Positions 5,264 through 13,534 of a DNA stretch of 26,218 bases are shown here, in pieces. The stretch is from Clostridium sp. CAG:568 (GTDB lineage Bacteria > Bacillota_I > Bacilli_A > RFN20 > CAG-288): positions 1 to 26,218 of the forward strand of contig FR878777.1 of the NCBI GenBank assembly GCA_000434395.1, read 5' to 3'. Made by a program: the position numbers and the translations under genes. Below the pieces are notes generated by a model that worked only from the letters and a program-made list of their open reading frames with translations, searched no databases and had not been told where the DNA came from. Position 1 is the first letter of the stretch, and every line of letters starts with the position of its first letter.

Positions 5264-7633
5264 GTGGATCTATTATATTCATTTTCAGTTCATGACATTG
5301 TGGATTCTATACTCAGGCAAGGGAGTATAGATACTAGAATCTTCAATTCGGAAACTATGCAAGAAGGCACTAGAATGCATAAGAAGATTCAAGATTCTTC
5401 TGGAGGGAACTATATTCCAGAAGTTCCTTTGGAGACCACATTTGATAATGGTGATATCGTTCTTGATATTCAAGGCAGAGCTGACGGCATAATTCATAAC
5501 ATTGACGGTTCTTTAACAGTTGATGAAATAAAAACCACTGTCGAAGATTTGGAGAAGTTCAAGGACGAAAATATAGTTTGGCATCAAGGTCAGGCAAAAA
5601 TGTATGCGTGGATGATTCTTAGAAACAGCAACGGCCATACTAAATCGATAAAAGTTCGTGTCTCTTACTATAAGCAAGGCCATATCAAAGATAAACTTAT
5701 AGTGGAAGAAGATTTTACATTTGATGAATTAGATAGGTTTGCCAACGATTTAATTCATGAATTTATAGCTAGACTCAAAGAAAAAGGTCAACATAACTTG
5801 TCTAGAAACAAATCCATCGATTTCCTAGAGTTTCCATATAAAGAATATAGGCCTGGTCAGCAAGACTTGATAGCTTTTTCTGATCGAATTCTTTTAGAAG
5901 AATCAAAAGGTTATGTCGAAGCACCTACAGGAATAGGAAAGACTGTCTGTGTTTTATATCCTTTCATAAAAAACTTTAAGGAAGGAAAGACTTCTAAAAT
6001 ATTCTATTTGACTTCTAAGAACTCCATAAAGAGACAAGCATTGAAGACTGTTGATGCTTTGGTAAAGGAAGGTGCTGATCTAAGATGTGTTGCCATTACT
6101 GCAAAAGAGACTATTTGCATGAATGATGAGGGTTTCAAAAAACACTGCAACCCTGATGAATGTCCTTTTGCCAAGGATTATTATTCAAAGATATACAAAG
6201 TCATAAGGCAAGCTTTGAGTGAGAAAAACATCTTTGATGAAGATGACATCAAAGAAATAGCTATGAAGAATACGATTTGTCCTTTCCAGTTGTCGTTGGA
6301 TTTAGCCGTCAATTCCGACATTTGCATTTACGACTATAACTACGTCTTTGATCCTGTAGTTGGCAATCCAGAAATTATGGATTCGAATTTACCTTTACCT
6401 TATACTTTGTTAGTCGATGAAGCTCATAATCTTCCTTCTAGAGCCAGAGAAATGTATTCTGCTAGGTTGGATAGAGAATTCTTTATGAATGTTTATGCTG
6501 AATTGACTGGAAGAAAGACTTCAAAGTTAAAATCAGCCATAGTCGATATCATAAGTTGGTTCGATATGCGGAAATCTGATAAGGATATCGAGATATTGAA
6601 CGAAGTTCCTGATGATTTCATCACTTTATTGAAAGGATTCCAGGAAGAGGGTTTGAATTTGGAAAAGAAGCCTGATGCCAAATATCCAGATAGCTATGTC
6701 TCATTGAAATCAGCTGTTAAAGGTTTTCTTAAATTACCTTTGAAAGGAAAGGAAAACTATTCTTACGATATAACCTATTACAATGGGAAAGCCGATGCTA
6801 TTCATATATTCTGCTTGGATGCTTCGGAATATATCAAAGATATCAGCGATAGATTCAATGCCACTTTATTCTTCTCCGCTACTTTGTCTCCGGTAGATTA
6901 TTACATCAGTCTGTTGGGTGGTACAAAAGATGACGAAGTGAACAAGTTACTAAATCTCCCATCTCCTTTTGAAAGAAGGAATAGATTGGTTATGGTAGAT
7001 TCTATTCCATCTCTTCGTTATGCCGATAGGAACATCTCGCTTCCTAGAGTGCTGAATTCTATTTATCAGATGGTCAGAGAAAAGAACGGAAACTATTTTC
7101 TTTATTTTCCATCGTATGAATATATGCTGATGGCTTATGAGAGGTTTGAAGGATTAGGTGAATTTGTTTGTATCAAGCAAGAACGAAACATGACGCCTAG
7201 TGAAAGAATTAGATTCTTAGATGAATTTGAGGAAGATCCCTTGAGAACTCATCTAGGATTCTTGGTCCTAGGTGGCGTATTTGGAGAAGGTATAGAATTA
7301 AAGCCCCATGCCTTGAATGGAGTTGTTATAGTATCTACTGGTATTCCTGGTATAGGATATGACAACGATAGATTGAAACAATATTATGCAGGTAAGGGAT
7401 TGAACGGATTTGACTATGCCTATACCTATCCAGGATTCAACAAAGTAATACAAGCTGCAGGAAGAGTGATAAGGAATGTAGATGATAAGGGTGTTATACT
7501 CTTTATAGATAGGCGATTTGGTCATTCTAACTATACGAAACTACTCGATGAAGTCTATCCTGATAGAATATATGTAAGTTCTCCACAAGAGGTTAGAGAA
7601 GAGACGATGAAGTTTTGGAAAGAGAGGAGCTGA
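5264..7633 (+). CDS. DinG/XPD-family ATP-dependent helicase with N-terminal PD-(D/E)XK nuclease-like domain
   Basis: A 789-aa superfamily 2 iron-sulfur helicase for DNA repair. Residues 1-185 form a PD-(D/E)XK fold like Cas4/RecB nucleases: GRADGII, then TVDEIKTT, then HQGQAKMYAW supply the D, ExK and Q/Y positions. The helicase core starts at about 193 (EYRPGQQDLI). Walker A is GIGKT at about 222. The iron-sulfur cysteines lie in ETICMND, KHCNPDECPF and NTICPFQ (about 285-345). The DEAH box is LVDEAHNL at about 384. The second RecA domain carries FFSATLSP, GGVFGEGIEL and QAAGRVIRN. An in-frame stop at 5252-5254 leaves GTG 5264 as the only start; it has no Shine-Dalgarno. The family sequence normally begins with the same SV-x-D/E-LV-x-x-ILR-x-G-x-ID motif seen at residue 8, so the N-terminus is complete. 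It ends 2 nt before the lepA ATG. Confidence 0.9.
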   Translation: MDLLYSFSVHDIVDSILRQGSIDTRIFNSETMQEGTRMHKKIQDSSGGNYIPEVPLETTFDNGDIVLDIQGRADGIIHNIDGSLTVDEIKTTVEDLEKFKDENIVWHQGQAKMYAWMILRNSNGHTKSIKVRVSYYKQGHIKDKLIVEEDFTFDELDRFANDLIHEFIARLKEKGQHNLSRNKSIDFLEFPYKEYRPGQQDLIAFSDRILLEESKGYVEAPTGIGKTVCVLYPFIKNFKEGKTSKIFYLTSKNSIKRQALKTVDALVKEGADLRCVAITAKETICMNDEGFKKHCNPDECPFAKDYYSKIYKVIRQALSEKNIFDEDDIKEIAMKNTICPFQLSLDLAVNSDICIYDYNYVFDPVVGNPEIMDSNLPLPYTLLVDEAHNLPSRAREMYSARLDREFFMNVYAELTGRKTSKLKSAIVDIISWFDMRKSDKDIEILNEVPDDFITLLKGFQEEGLNLEKKPDAKYPDSYVSLKSAVKGFLKLPLKGKENYSYDITYYNGKADAIHIFCLDASEYIKDISDRFNATLFFSATLSPVDYYISLLGGTKDDEVNKLLNLPSPFERRNRLVMVDSIPSLRYADRNISLPRVLNSIYQMVREKNGNYFLYFPSYEYMLMAYERFEGLGEFVCIKQERNMTPSERIRFLDEFEEDPLRTHLGFLVLGGVFGEGIELKPHALNGVVIVSTGIPGIGYDNDRLKQYYAGKGLNGFDYAYTYPGFNKVIQAAGRVIRNVDDKGVILFIDRRFGHSNYTKLLDEVYPDRIYVSSPQEVREETMKFWKERS

Positions 7634-7635
7634 AT

Positions 7636-9462
7636 ATGGATTACCCACAAGATCACATCAGAAATTTTGCTATCACTGCTCATATAGATCATGGAAAGAC
7701 TACACTTTCAGATCGTATTTTGGAGATGACTGGAGCAGTTCAAGAAAGAGAATTGTCCACCCAAATGCTAGATGATCTTCCTTTGGAGCAAAGACGTGGA
7801 ATCACAGTCAAGTTGAACGCAGTTAACTTGGATTATAAAGCTAGGAACGGGGAGCATTATTTGTTCAACCTCATCGATACTCCAGGACATGTCGATTTCA
7901 CTTATGAAGTTTCACGCTCTCTTTCTTGTTGTGAAGGTGCAATTTTATTGGTTGACGCTACTCAAGGAGTTCAGGCTCAAACTTTGGCCAATGCCTATTT
8001 GGCATTGGATGATAATTTGAAGCTTCTTCCAGTTATCAACAAAGTAGATTTGGCAACTGCTGATCCTGAGATGTGCAAAGAGGATTTGATCGAGACTTTG
8101 AATATAGATCCTGATGATTGTATGATGGTTTCCGCTAAAACTGGTCTTGGTGTTGGAGACTTGTTAGAAGCGATAGTCCAGAGACTTCCTGCACCCAAAG
8201 GTGATAGAAATAAACCCTTGAAGGCAATGATATTCGATTCCAAATTTGATCCTTATCGTGGAGTTGTTATCCTTTTAAAGATTGAGGAAGGCACTGTTAA
8301 ACTTGGCGATAGGGTTAAGATGATGTCAAATCCAGATGAGACTTATGTTGTTCAAGAGCTAGGCTTTAGAACACCTAAGGAGCAAAAGAGAAATGTCCTT
8401 TCGGCAGGAGAGGTCGGATATCTTTGTGCTCAGATAAAGGATATTAAGAAAGTGAAAGTCGGTGATACTTTGACCAATGCTGATGTCCCTGCTAGTAAAC
8501 CATTGGATGGATTTAGACCTATGATGCCTATGGTTTATTCCGGTTTGTATCCGACTGATAATAAAAACTTTGAAAAGTTGAGGGAAGCATTAGAAAAATT
8601 ATCATTGAACGATGCGGCTCTCGTATATGAACCTGAAACATCTGTGGCTTTGGGGAGTGGATTCCGTTGTGGCTTTTTAGGACTCCTTCATATGTCCGTC
8701 GTTCAGGAAAGATTAGAAGAAGATTATGATCTGGATTTGATTTGCACTGCTCCTTCCGTCGTTTATGACATCACTTTGACTAATGGTAAACAAATGTTGA
8801 TACAAAATCCATCCGACTTCCCATCTGATCCTTCTTTGATAAAGAAAGCTAGTGAGCCTTTTGTAAAAGCTGAAATCATGACTCCCCAAGACTATGTAGG
8901 ACCTTTGATGCAGTTATGTGAATCTAGACGTGGAGAATATCAAGGAATGGATTATATCGACACTAAACGTGTATCGTTGAAATATATTCTTCCTTTGAGC
9001 GAAGTCATCTTTTCATTCTTCGATAGATTGAAATCATTATCTGCCGGTTATGCTTCTTTGGATTATCAGCCTATTGGATATAGAGATTCGAAATTAGCTA
9101 GAATGGATATTCTTCTCAACAATGAAAAAATAGATGCTTTGACGACGGTTGTGTTTAGGGATACAGCATATCCTAAGGCTAGAGCAATAGTCGACAAGTT
9201 GAAGGATGTCATCCCTCGTCAGCAATTTGAAATTCCAGTTCAAGCTGCTATAGATTCTAAAGTCATCGCCAGAAGCGATATCAAGGCTGTTAGAAAAGAT
9301 GTTCTCGCAAAATGTTATGGTGGCGATATCTCAAGAAAGAAGAAGCTTTTGGAAAAGCAAAAAGAAGGAAAGAAGCGAATGAAGGAATTCGGTAAGGTTT
9401 ATGTTCCTCAGGAAGCCTTTATCGCTGTTCTTTCAGTCGATCCTACTGATGTAAAGAAGTAA
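7636..9462 (+). CDS. lepA: Elongation factor 4 (LepA), ribosomal back-translocase GTPase
   Basis: A 608-aa translation GTPase, the normal length for LepA. G motifs: G1 AHIDHGKTT at about 13, G2 RRGIT, G3 DTPGH, G4 NKVD, G5 SAKTG. It continues with EF-G-like domains II, III and V. The LepA-specific C-terminal domain contains AKCYGGDISRKKKLLEKQ and ends GKVYVPQEAFIAVL, which separates it from EF-G, TypA and RF3. A longer frame beginning with TTG at 7615 is possible, but ATG 7636 has GAGAGGAG 5-12 nt upstream and matches the family start. The stop of the helicase gene lies 2 nt before it, so the pair is coupled. Confidence 0.97.
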   Translation: MDYPQDHIRNFAITAHIDHGKTTLSDRILEMTGAVQERELSTQMLDDLPLEQRRGITVKLNAVNLDYKARNGEHYLFNLIDTPGHVDFTYEVSRSLSCCEGAILLVDATQGVQAQTLANAYLALDDNLKLLPVINKVDLATADPEMCKEDLIETLNIDPDDCMMVSAKTGLGVGDLLEAIVQRLPAPKGDRNKPLKAMIFDSKFDPYRGVVILLKIEEGTVKLGDRVKMMSNPDETYVVQELGFRTPKEQKRNVLSAGEVGYLCAQIKDIKKVKVGDTLTNADVPASKPLDGFRPMMPMVYSGLYPTDNKNFEKLREALEKLSLNDAALVYEPETSVALGSGFRCGFLGLLHMSVVQERLEEDYDLDLICTAPSVVYDITLTNGKQMLIQNPSDFPSDPSLIKKASEPFVKAEIMTPQDYVGPLMQLCESRRGEYQGMDYIDTKRVSLKYILPLSEVIFSFFDRLKSLSAGYASLDYQPIGYRDSKLARMDILLNNEKIDALTTVVFRDTAYPKARAIVDKLKDVIPRQQFEIPVQAAIDSKVIARSDIKAVRKDVLAKCYGGDISRKKKLLEKQKEGKKRMKEFGKVYVPQEAFIAVLSVDPTDVKK

Positions 9463-9547
9463 TTTCTCGGTTTATCTTTGTTGCACACACAAATTTAAAA
9501 TTAGTAGTAAAATAGTAGTTAGTTGATGGAATTTAGAGGATTTGAAC

Positions 9548-10969
9548 ATGTATGAAGAATTAAAACGTGCCAGTATTTTTAGTGACAAAGAATATTTGTC
9601 CCTTGATGAGCTCAAGGCACGTTTTAATTTGCCTGATATTACTCCTACATGGGAGAAGGTTAAGGAATACCGCTCATTATTTAGATATGACTTAGCAATA
9701 AAAACTCCCGAGAAGAATCCTTACTATATAACATTGAATAGATTGGTGTTGAATAAAGTCTCTTCATTGGAAAGAAAGTTCTTTTTGATATGCGCTAAGT
9801 TTTCTGGACTATCAAAGAAAGGCCAGAAGAAATTTAACAATGAATCATTAAAACTTGGATTGAGATGGATTAGCGATAATTATAGACTTGGACTTTCTAA
9901 CATCGACATCTCTTCCATTGTTAATGGTCAGTATAATTCAGATGAACCTAAGCTAAAAATATTAAAGAATTATTTGAAGATGTCCGAAGGATTAAATAAT
10001 ATATGTTCCTTAGATTATTCCAATCTTTTGAATAATATAAACAATTATTTATTAGGATATTTAGATCAGACTAGGCTTCAATATAGAAATATAGATGAGA
10101 AAGACAATGATTTTCTTTCAAATAAAGATTTGCTTCAAGGTGAATTGAATGATTTATTAATTTTTTTAAATGGTAATGAATCTATTTCATTTATCTTGAA
10201 GGTTATAGCTTTCTTATATCAGTATACTTACTTATGCCCATGCTCTTATTTCAATCAAGAGACTGGAAGTTTGTTGACCAAGTGTTATTTATCTTCAACT
10301 ATATTTCCAAATTCCGGCCAATGGTTTCCAACGGAAAGCCTGTACTTTTCTTTTAGTGGAAATATGTTAGATAGAGCTAAGCTTTCATTGAAGACTGGTG
10401 ATTTGACTTATTTTGTCATCTCTAGCTTAGATTTACTTGATATGAATCTAAGCAATATTGAAAGAAGCTTGAATGATATTGAAGAAAATGATGTCTCAGA
10501 TAAAATTGCTGAAGAAGAAAATTTGAAGAATGTCAATTCTTCTAGTTTCTTGATCAAGGAAGGCTCGATCGGATATAAGAAATATGATTCCATGGCTCCT
10601 AAAGCTGAGAATTTCAATGATGATGAAGTTTATCACATGGGTGAAAATAACATTACTATGGCTAGTGTTTCTTCTTATTCTACTAGTAAATATCCTAAAG
10701 AAAGCAAAAATAGCAATTCTCCTTTGAATGATGAGATTGTTAAACTTATGGAAAAGCATCCGGTTTTGAAATGGGCTACTGCTCATTTCTATGTAACCCA
10801 TAGAACTATAGGCAGCTTTTATACGATAAGTCAATTTAAAATATTCGAAAATGTCGCTTATGAGACTGCTAGAACTTCGATGGATTTATTGGCTAATCTC
10901 GGATTCTATAAAAAGAGCAAAACTGCCAAGAAGTTCATCTATTCACCGATCCCTAAAGGAGTGATTTAA
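9548..10969 (+). CDS. Possible catalytically dead Fic-fold protein with C-terminal winged helix
   Basis: A 473-aa cytoplasmic protein. ATG 9548 has AGAGGA 7 nt upstream; a TTG two codons earlier is not needed. I do not recognise the full-length family. From about residue 200 to 300 the layout follows a Fic domain: a helix (ISFILKVIAFLYQYTYLCPC), then NQETGSLLTK where Fic proteins have HPF-x-x-GNGR-x-GRLL, then LYFSFSGNMLDRAKL and GDLTYFVISSLDLL, which mirror the family's 'lyLS...Y...L...gDwt-Wi-ffL' region. The catalytic His and the GNGR phosphate loop are missing, so AMP transfer would not be expected. About 310-385 is low complexity and Ser/Asn-rich. About 400-465 (HPVLKWATAHFYVTHRTIGS to ETARTSMDLLANLGFYKK) resembles a winged helix. 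It may be a scaffold or regulator. It leads a group with the next two genes. The Fic call is inference from pattern. Confidence 0.7.
   Translation: MYEELKRASIFSDKEYLSLDELKARFNLPDITPTWEKVKEYRSLFRYDLAIKTPEKNPYYITLNRLVLNKVSSLERKFFLICAKFSGLSKKGQKKFNNESLKLGLRWISDNYRLGLSNIDISSIVNGQYNSDEPKLKILKNYLKMSEGLNNICSLDYSNLLNNINNYLLGYLDQTRLQYRNIDEKDNDFLSNKDLLQGELNDLLIFLNGNESISFILKVIAFLYQYTYLCPCSYFNQETGSLLTKCYLSSTIFPNSGQWFPTESLYFSFSGNMLDRAKLSLKTGDLTYFVISSLDLLDMNLSNIERSLNDIEENDVSDKIAEEENLKNVNSSSFLIKEGSIGYKKYDSMAPKAENFNDDEVYHMGENNITMASVSSYSTSKYPKESKNSNSPLNDEIVKLMEKHPVLKWATAHFYVTHRTIGSFYTISQFKIFENVAYETARTSMDLLANLGFYKKSKTAKKFIYSPIPKGVI
9558..9629 (+). repeat. 14-bp perfect inverted repeat at the 5' end of the coding region
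   Basis: AATTAAAACGTGCC (9558-9571) and GGCACGTTTTAATT (9616-9629) pair perfectly. The 44-nt interval contains a second perfect 6-bp hairpin, GACAAA (9584-9589) with TTTGTC (9595-9600), and a competing CCTTGA (9601-9606) with TCAAGG (9612-9617). The RNA could fold into a branched structure starting four codons into the reading frame. Confidence 0.65.
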
Positions 10970-10972
10970 TTT

Positions 10973-11305
10973 ATGAATTCAGCTTTAATTATTATATTGT
11001 GCGTTGTCTTTGTAATCGTGTTAGTAGTTGCTTGTGTTTATTTTCTTGTGCCATCTATTAGAAACAGAGATAAAGGAAAAAAAGAAACTGTTCAAGAAAT
11101 CGCAGAAAAAGAAGTTAATAACATGATTGTGACAAGTGTGAAGCAGCAAATTGGTGATCCTAAAAAAGATATGGAAGATGAGAAAGTAAAGAAAGCTTTA
11201 GATTACTTGGAAAAGCTTGAATCAGATAAGAATATAATCTTTGACGACAAGGAATTGCCTTATATAATTCTTCAGCTTGTCGAATTTGATAGTAAGGAAT
11301 TCTAA
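10973..11305 (+). CDS. Small membrane-anchored protein, unknown
   Basis: Not recognised. It is 110 aa: one strong N-terminal transmembrane helix (residues 4-30, ALIIILCVVFVIVLVVACVY), followed by basic residues RNRDKGKK that place the C-terminal part in the cytoplasm. The remainder is a charged helical region (ETVQEIAEKEVNNMI, EDEKVKKALDYLEKLESDK) and a short acidic end. ATG 10973 has AAAGGAG upstream and lies 3 nt after the previous stop; its own stop touches the hemW start. The layout is an N-terminal membrane anchor plus cytosolic helical domain. Nothing shows a function. Confidence 0.8.
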   Translation: MNSALIIILCVVFVIVLVVACVYFLVPSIRNRDKGKKETVQEIAEKEVNNMIVTSVKQQIGDPKKDMEDEKVKKALDYLEKLESDKNIIFDDKELPYIILQLVEFDSKEF

Positions 11306-12400
11306 ATGATGGATAAGCCAAAAAGCTTATATGTTCATATTCCTTTTTGTAGACATTTTTGTGCGTATTGCGATTTTCCCAAAGTATTGTTGAGTACTGG
11401 CTTTTCTAAGAAATATACTACTGCCCTTTTAGAAGAAGACAAAAGATATGCCGGATTGAGTTTTGATTCTATTTATTTAGGTGGTGGTACACCTTCATGT
11501 ATTCAAAGAGAAGAATTGAAATATCTTTTGAATGAACTTGTCTTAAGACATGGTCAACCTAAAGAATTTACAATTGAATGCAATCCGGAAGATGTAGATG
11601 ATTCCTTTGCTAAATTAATTAAGGAATGTGGAATAAATAGAGTTAGTTTAGGTGCTCAAAGCACAGATGACAATCTTTTAAAAGATTTAGGAAGAACACA
11701 TAGGTTTAGTGATGTTGTAAGGAGTGTTAAATTACTTCAAAGCAATGGTATTAATAATGTCAGCTTAGATTTTATCTATGGTTTTGAAGGCCAAAAAATA
11801 GATGATATCGATAACGATATCGATAATGTTATCGCATTGAATATTCCACATGTTTCTTTTTATTCATTGCAAATAGAACCGAACACTATGTTTGCAATCA
11901 AACACAAAAATGAACCGGATGGTGATTTGTTGGCTGATTATTATGAACATATAGTAAAAAGGCTAGAAAAGGCTGGTCTATATAGATATGAGATTAGTAA
12001 TTTTGCAAAGCCATCATATGAAAGCAAGCATAATCTTTGTTATTGGTTATCCAACCCTTATGGTGCCATTGGAATGGGTGCTACATCTTTTGAAGATAAC
12101 ACTAGAATAACAAGGACTAGATCTATAGAAAAGTATTTGGATGGTCAACATTATTGGAAAGAAGAGAAAGAAGACAGCCATGATCTTGAATTTGACTTTT
12201 TAATGCTAAATCTTAGATTGACCAGAGGATTTAAACTCGATGAGTTTAAGAAAAGATTTGGTAAGGATTTTTTAGTAGCTTATAAAGATAAGATCGACTT
12301 ACTAAAAGATGAATTTATAATCCAAGATAAGACTGTAAAGGTTAAACCTGAAAAATTATATGTATTAGATTCAATTCTAGTAGATTTATTGAATTTTTAA
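11306..12400 (+). CDS. hemW: HemW-type radical SAM protein (heme chaperone family)
   Basis: A 364-aa radical-SAM protein. The N-terminal YVHIPFCRHFCAYCDF carries the CxxxCxxC cluster motif with the following Phe, as in HemW and coproporphyrinogen dehydrogenases. Next come YLGGGTPS, ECNPEDV, RVSLGAQS and SFYSLQIEP, then a C-terminal HemW region (YEISNFAKP, NLCYW, GATSF). It is about the usual length, slightly short. In the family HemW binds heme and transfers it; organisms without heme pathways often keep a homologue of unknown role, and no heme gene is seen here. ATG 11306 begins right after the previous stop with AAGGA upstream; 11309 is an alternative ATG. It lies in a gene order (lepA, then hemW) common in Firmicutes. 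Confidence 0.92.
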   Translation: MMDKPKSLYVHIPFCRHFCAYCDFPKVLLSTGFSKKYTTALLEEDKRYAGLSFDSIYLGGGTPSCIQREELKYLLNELVLRHGQPKEFTIECNPEDVDDSFAKLIKECGINRVSLGAQSTDDNLLKDLGRTHRFSDVVRSVKLLQSNGINNVSLDFIYGFEGQKIDDIDNDIDNVIALNIPHVSFYSLQIEPNTMFAIKHKNEPDGDLLADYYEHIVKRLEKAGLYRYEISNFAKPSYESKHNLCYWLSNPYGAIGMGATSFEDNTRITRTRSIEKYLDGQHYWKEEKEDSHDLEFDFLMLNLRLTRGFKLDEFKKRFGKDFLVAYKDKIDLLKDEFIIQDKTVKVKPEKLYVLDSILVDLLNF

Positions 12401-12423
12401 TTGAATTCACTCATTATTATCCA

Positions 12424-12456
12424 CCTCCAATACTCATATTGATTGGAGGCTTTTTT
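12424..12456 (+). terminator. Terminator-like hairpin that contains the next gene's Shine-Dalgarno
   Basis: CCTCCAAT (12424-12431) pairs perfectly with ATTGGAGG (12442-12449) across a 10-nt loop, followed by C and six T. The T run ends at 12456 and the ATG of the next gene is 12457. The GGAGG in the right arm is that gene's only ribosome site. The element therefore has the form of an intrinsic terminator for hemW and of a translation mask for the operon behind it. Confidence 0.75.
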
Positions 12457-13179
12457 ATGAGAAAAATAATATTGTTATCTGTCTCTTTGGGATTGATAGA
12501 AGTCAATCCTATTCCACAAAATAGAATCTTTTTCGATGCTACACGGAATATTGATGGTGTTTTATTGAGTGTTAAGACTACTTTAGATTCAAATTTGATT
12601 TTTAGTGAGATGAATTCTATAGAATTAAAAGCAAATGAATGGATTGATATAACGATTCAAAAATGGAAATTTCAAGATTCGAGTATTAACTTTTATATAG
12701 ATTCATTAGCCGGTAGAATTAACTATATATTGAATCCGTTGATTTCAATCGGTAGCGAAGGATTCTATGAAAATGACTTGCTCAGCAATGATGATAAACC
12801 CATAATCAAGGAAAAATTGACATTATCTTTTTCAAATGATTATTGTTTAGATATTAATGATAGTTTGTTCTATTTAAATTATAAAGTAAATGATAGATTC
12901 ATTGATGCTTGGAGCAATAAATATGTTTTATTAGGAATTTCAAATAATAAAGTTGAAGGTGGTAGATTTGATATGAGTAAAGGTGGAGTTTTACTCGATA
13001 TAATAAATCAAGATGATAGCAACTTTGATTTTGATTCTTCAATCAAATTCAAAGAATCGATAAGAGACGCACCAGGCAAGTTATTTATCGAAGGAATAAT
13101 CGACATAGAAGCTGATTTTATATTTAAACCATATACTTTGTTTGGAATAGAAGGAAGGTTTAATTTATATGAAAAGTAA
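12457..13179 (+). CDS. Unknown exported-type protein, first gene of Tad-like operon
   Basis: Not recognised. It has 240 aa from ATG 12457, placed 7 nt after GGAGG; a TTG at 12439 would extend it into the hairpin and is not preferred. The N-terminus MRKIILLSVSLGLIEV is basic then weakly hydrophobic and is short for a signal peptide. The rest is rich in beta-strand-type alternation, Asn and Asp (for example IIDIEADFIFKPYTLFGIEG), typical of extracellular proteins. Its last 11 nt overlap the next gene. It precedes four small membrane genes; its place suggests a surface component of the same apparatus, but that is inference from position only. Confidence 0.65.
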   Translation: MRKIILLSVSLGLIEVNPIPQNRIFFDATRNIDGVLLSVKTTLDSNLIFSEMNSIELKANEWIDITIQKWKFQDSSINFYIDSLAGRINYILNPLISIGSEGFYENDLLSNDDKPIIKEKLTLSFSNDYCLDINDSLFYLNYKVNDRFIDAWSNKYVLLGISNNKVEGGRFDMSKGGVLLDIINQDDSNFDFDSSIKFKESIRDAPGKLFIEGIIDIEADFIFKPYTLFGIEGRFNLYEK

Positions 13180-13531
13180 GTTTTTTGTCTTTGTTTCTTC
13201 TTGTATATATTTATTATCTTTTATGACTATATACAATATTAAAAATAACGAATATGAATATAAAAGAATAAATTTAAATCTCAAATCAATAGGTGAAAAA
13301 TGCTTTATTGAATCCCTGGATTTCAATAAGAGTAATCAATCTTTTGAAATCCATCACAATAGATTTGAGTTACTTATGAATAATTACATTTCTGATTTAA
13401 AAGATGGATATAAGTATTCTTTCTTCTTTAATGTATTTGAAAATAAAGAGATAAAGATAGATTATTTTTCTTTTTTAAAAGAAGAAGCTTTTTATAGTTT
13501 CACTCAACGTTTATGGGTGGGAAAGGATTAA
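13169..13531 (+). CDS. Single-pass membrane protein, possibly TadE/minor-pilin-like
   Basis: 120 aa. A transmembrane helix lies at residues 4-22 (KFFVFVSSCIYLLSFMTIYN), and the rest is an extracellular-type domain. ATG 13169 overlaps the upstream stop by 11 nt and has GGAAGG upstream. The layout (N-terminal anchor, about 95 residues outside) fits TadE-like or pseudopilin-like subunits. The C-terminus FTQRLWVGKD recalls the R-x-W-x-G ending of some clostridial TadE-like proteins; this is from memory and weak. It is followed after 3 nt by the TadB-like gene. Confidence 0.6.
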   Translation: MKSKFFVFVSSCIYLLSFMTIYNIKNNEYEYKRINLNLKSIGEKCFIESLDFNKSNQSFEIHHNRFELLMNNYISDLKDGYKYSFFFNVFENKEIKIDYFSFLKEEAFYSFTQRLWVGKD

Positions 13532-13534
13532 AAT

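Noticed and set aside
11805..11835. Repeated GATATCGATAA units as an operator in hemW
   Set aside because: They encode the acidic run DDIDNDIDN within a normal-length HemW helix, so the repetition is explained by coding.
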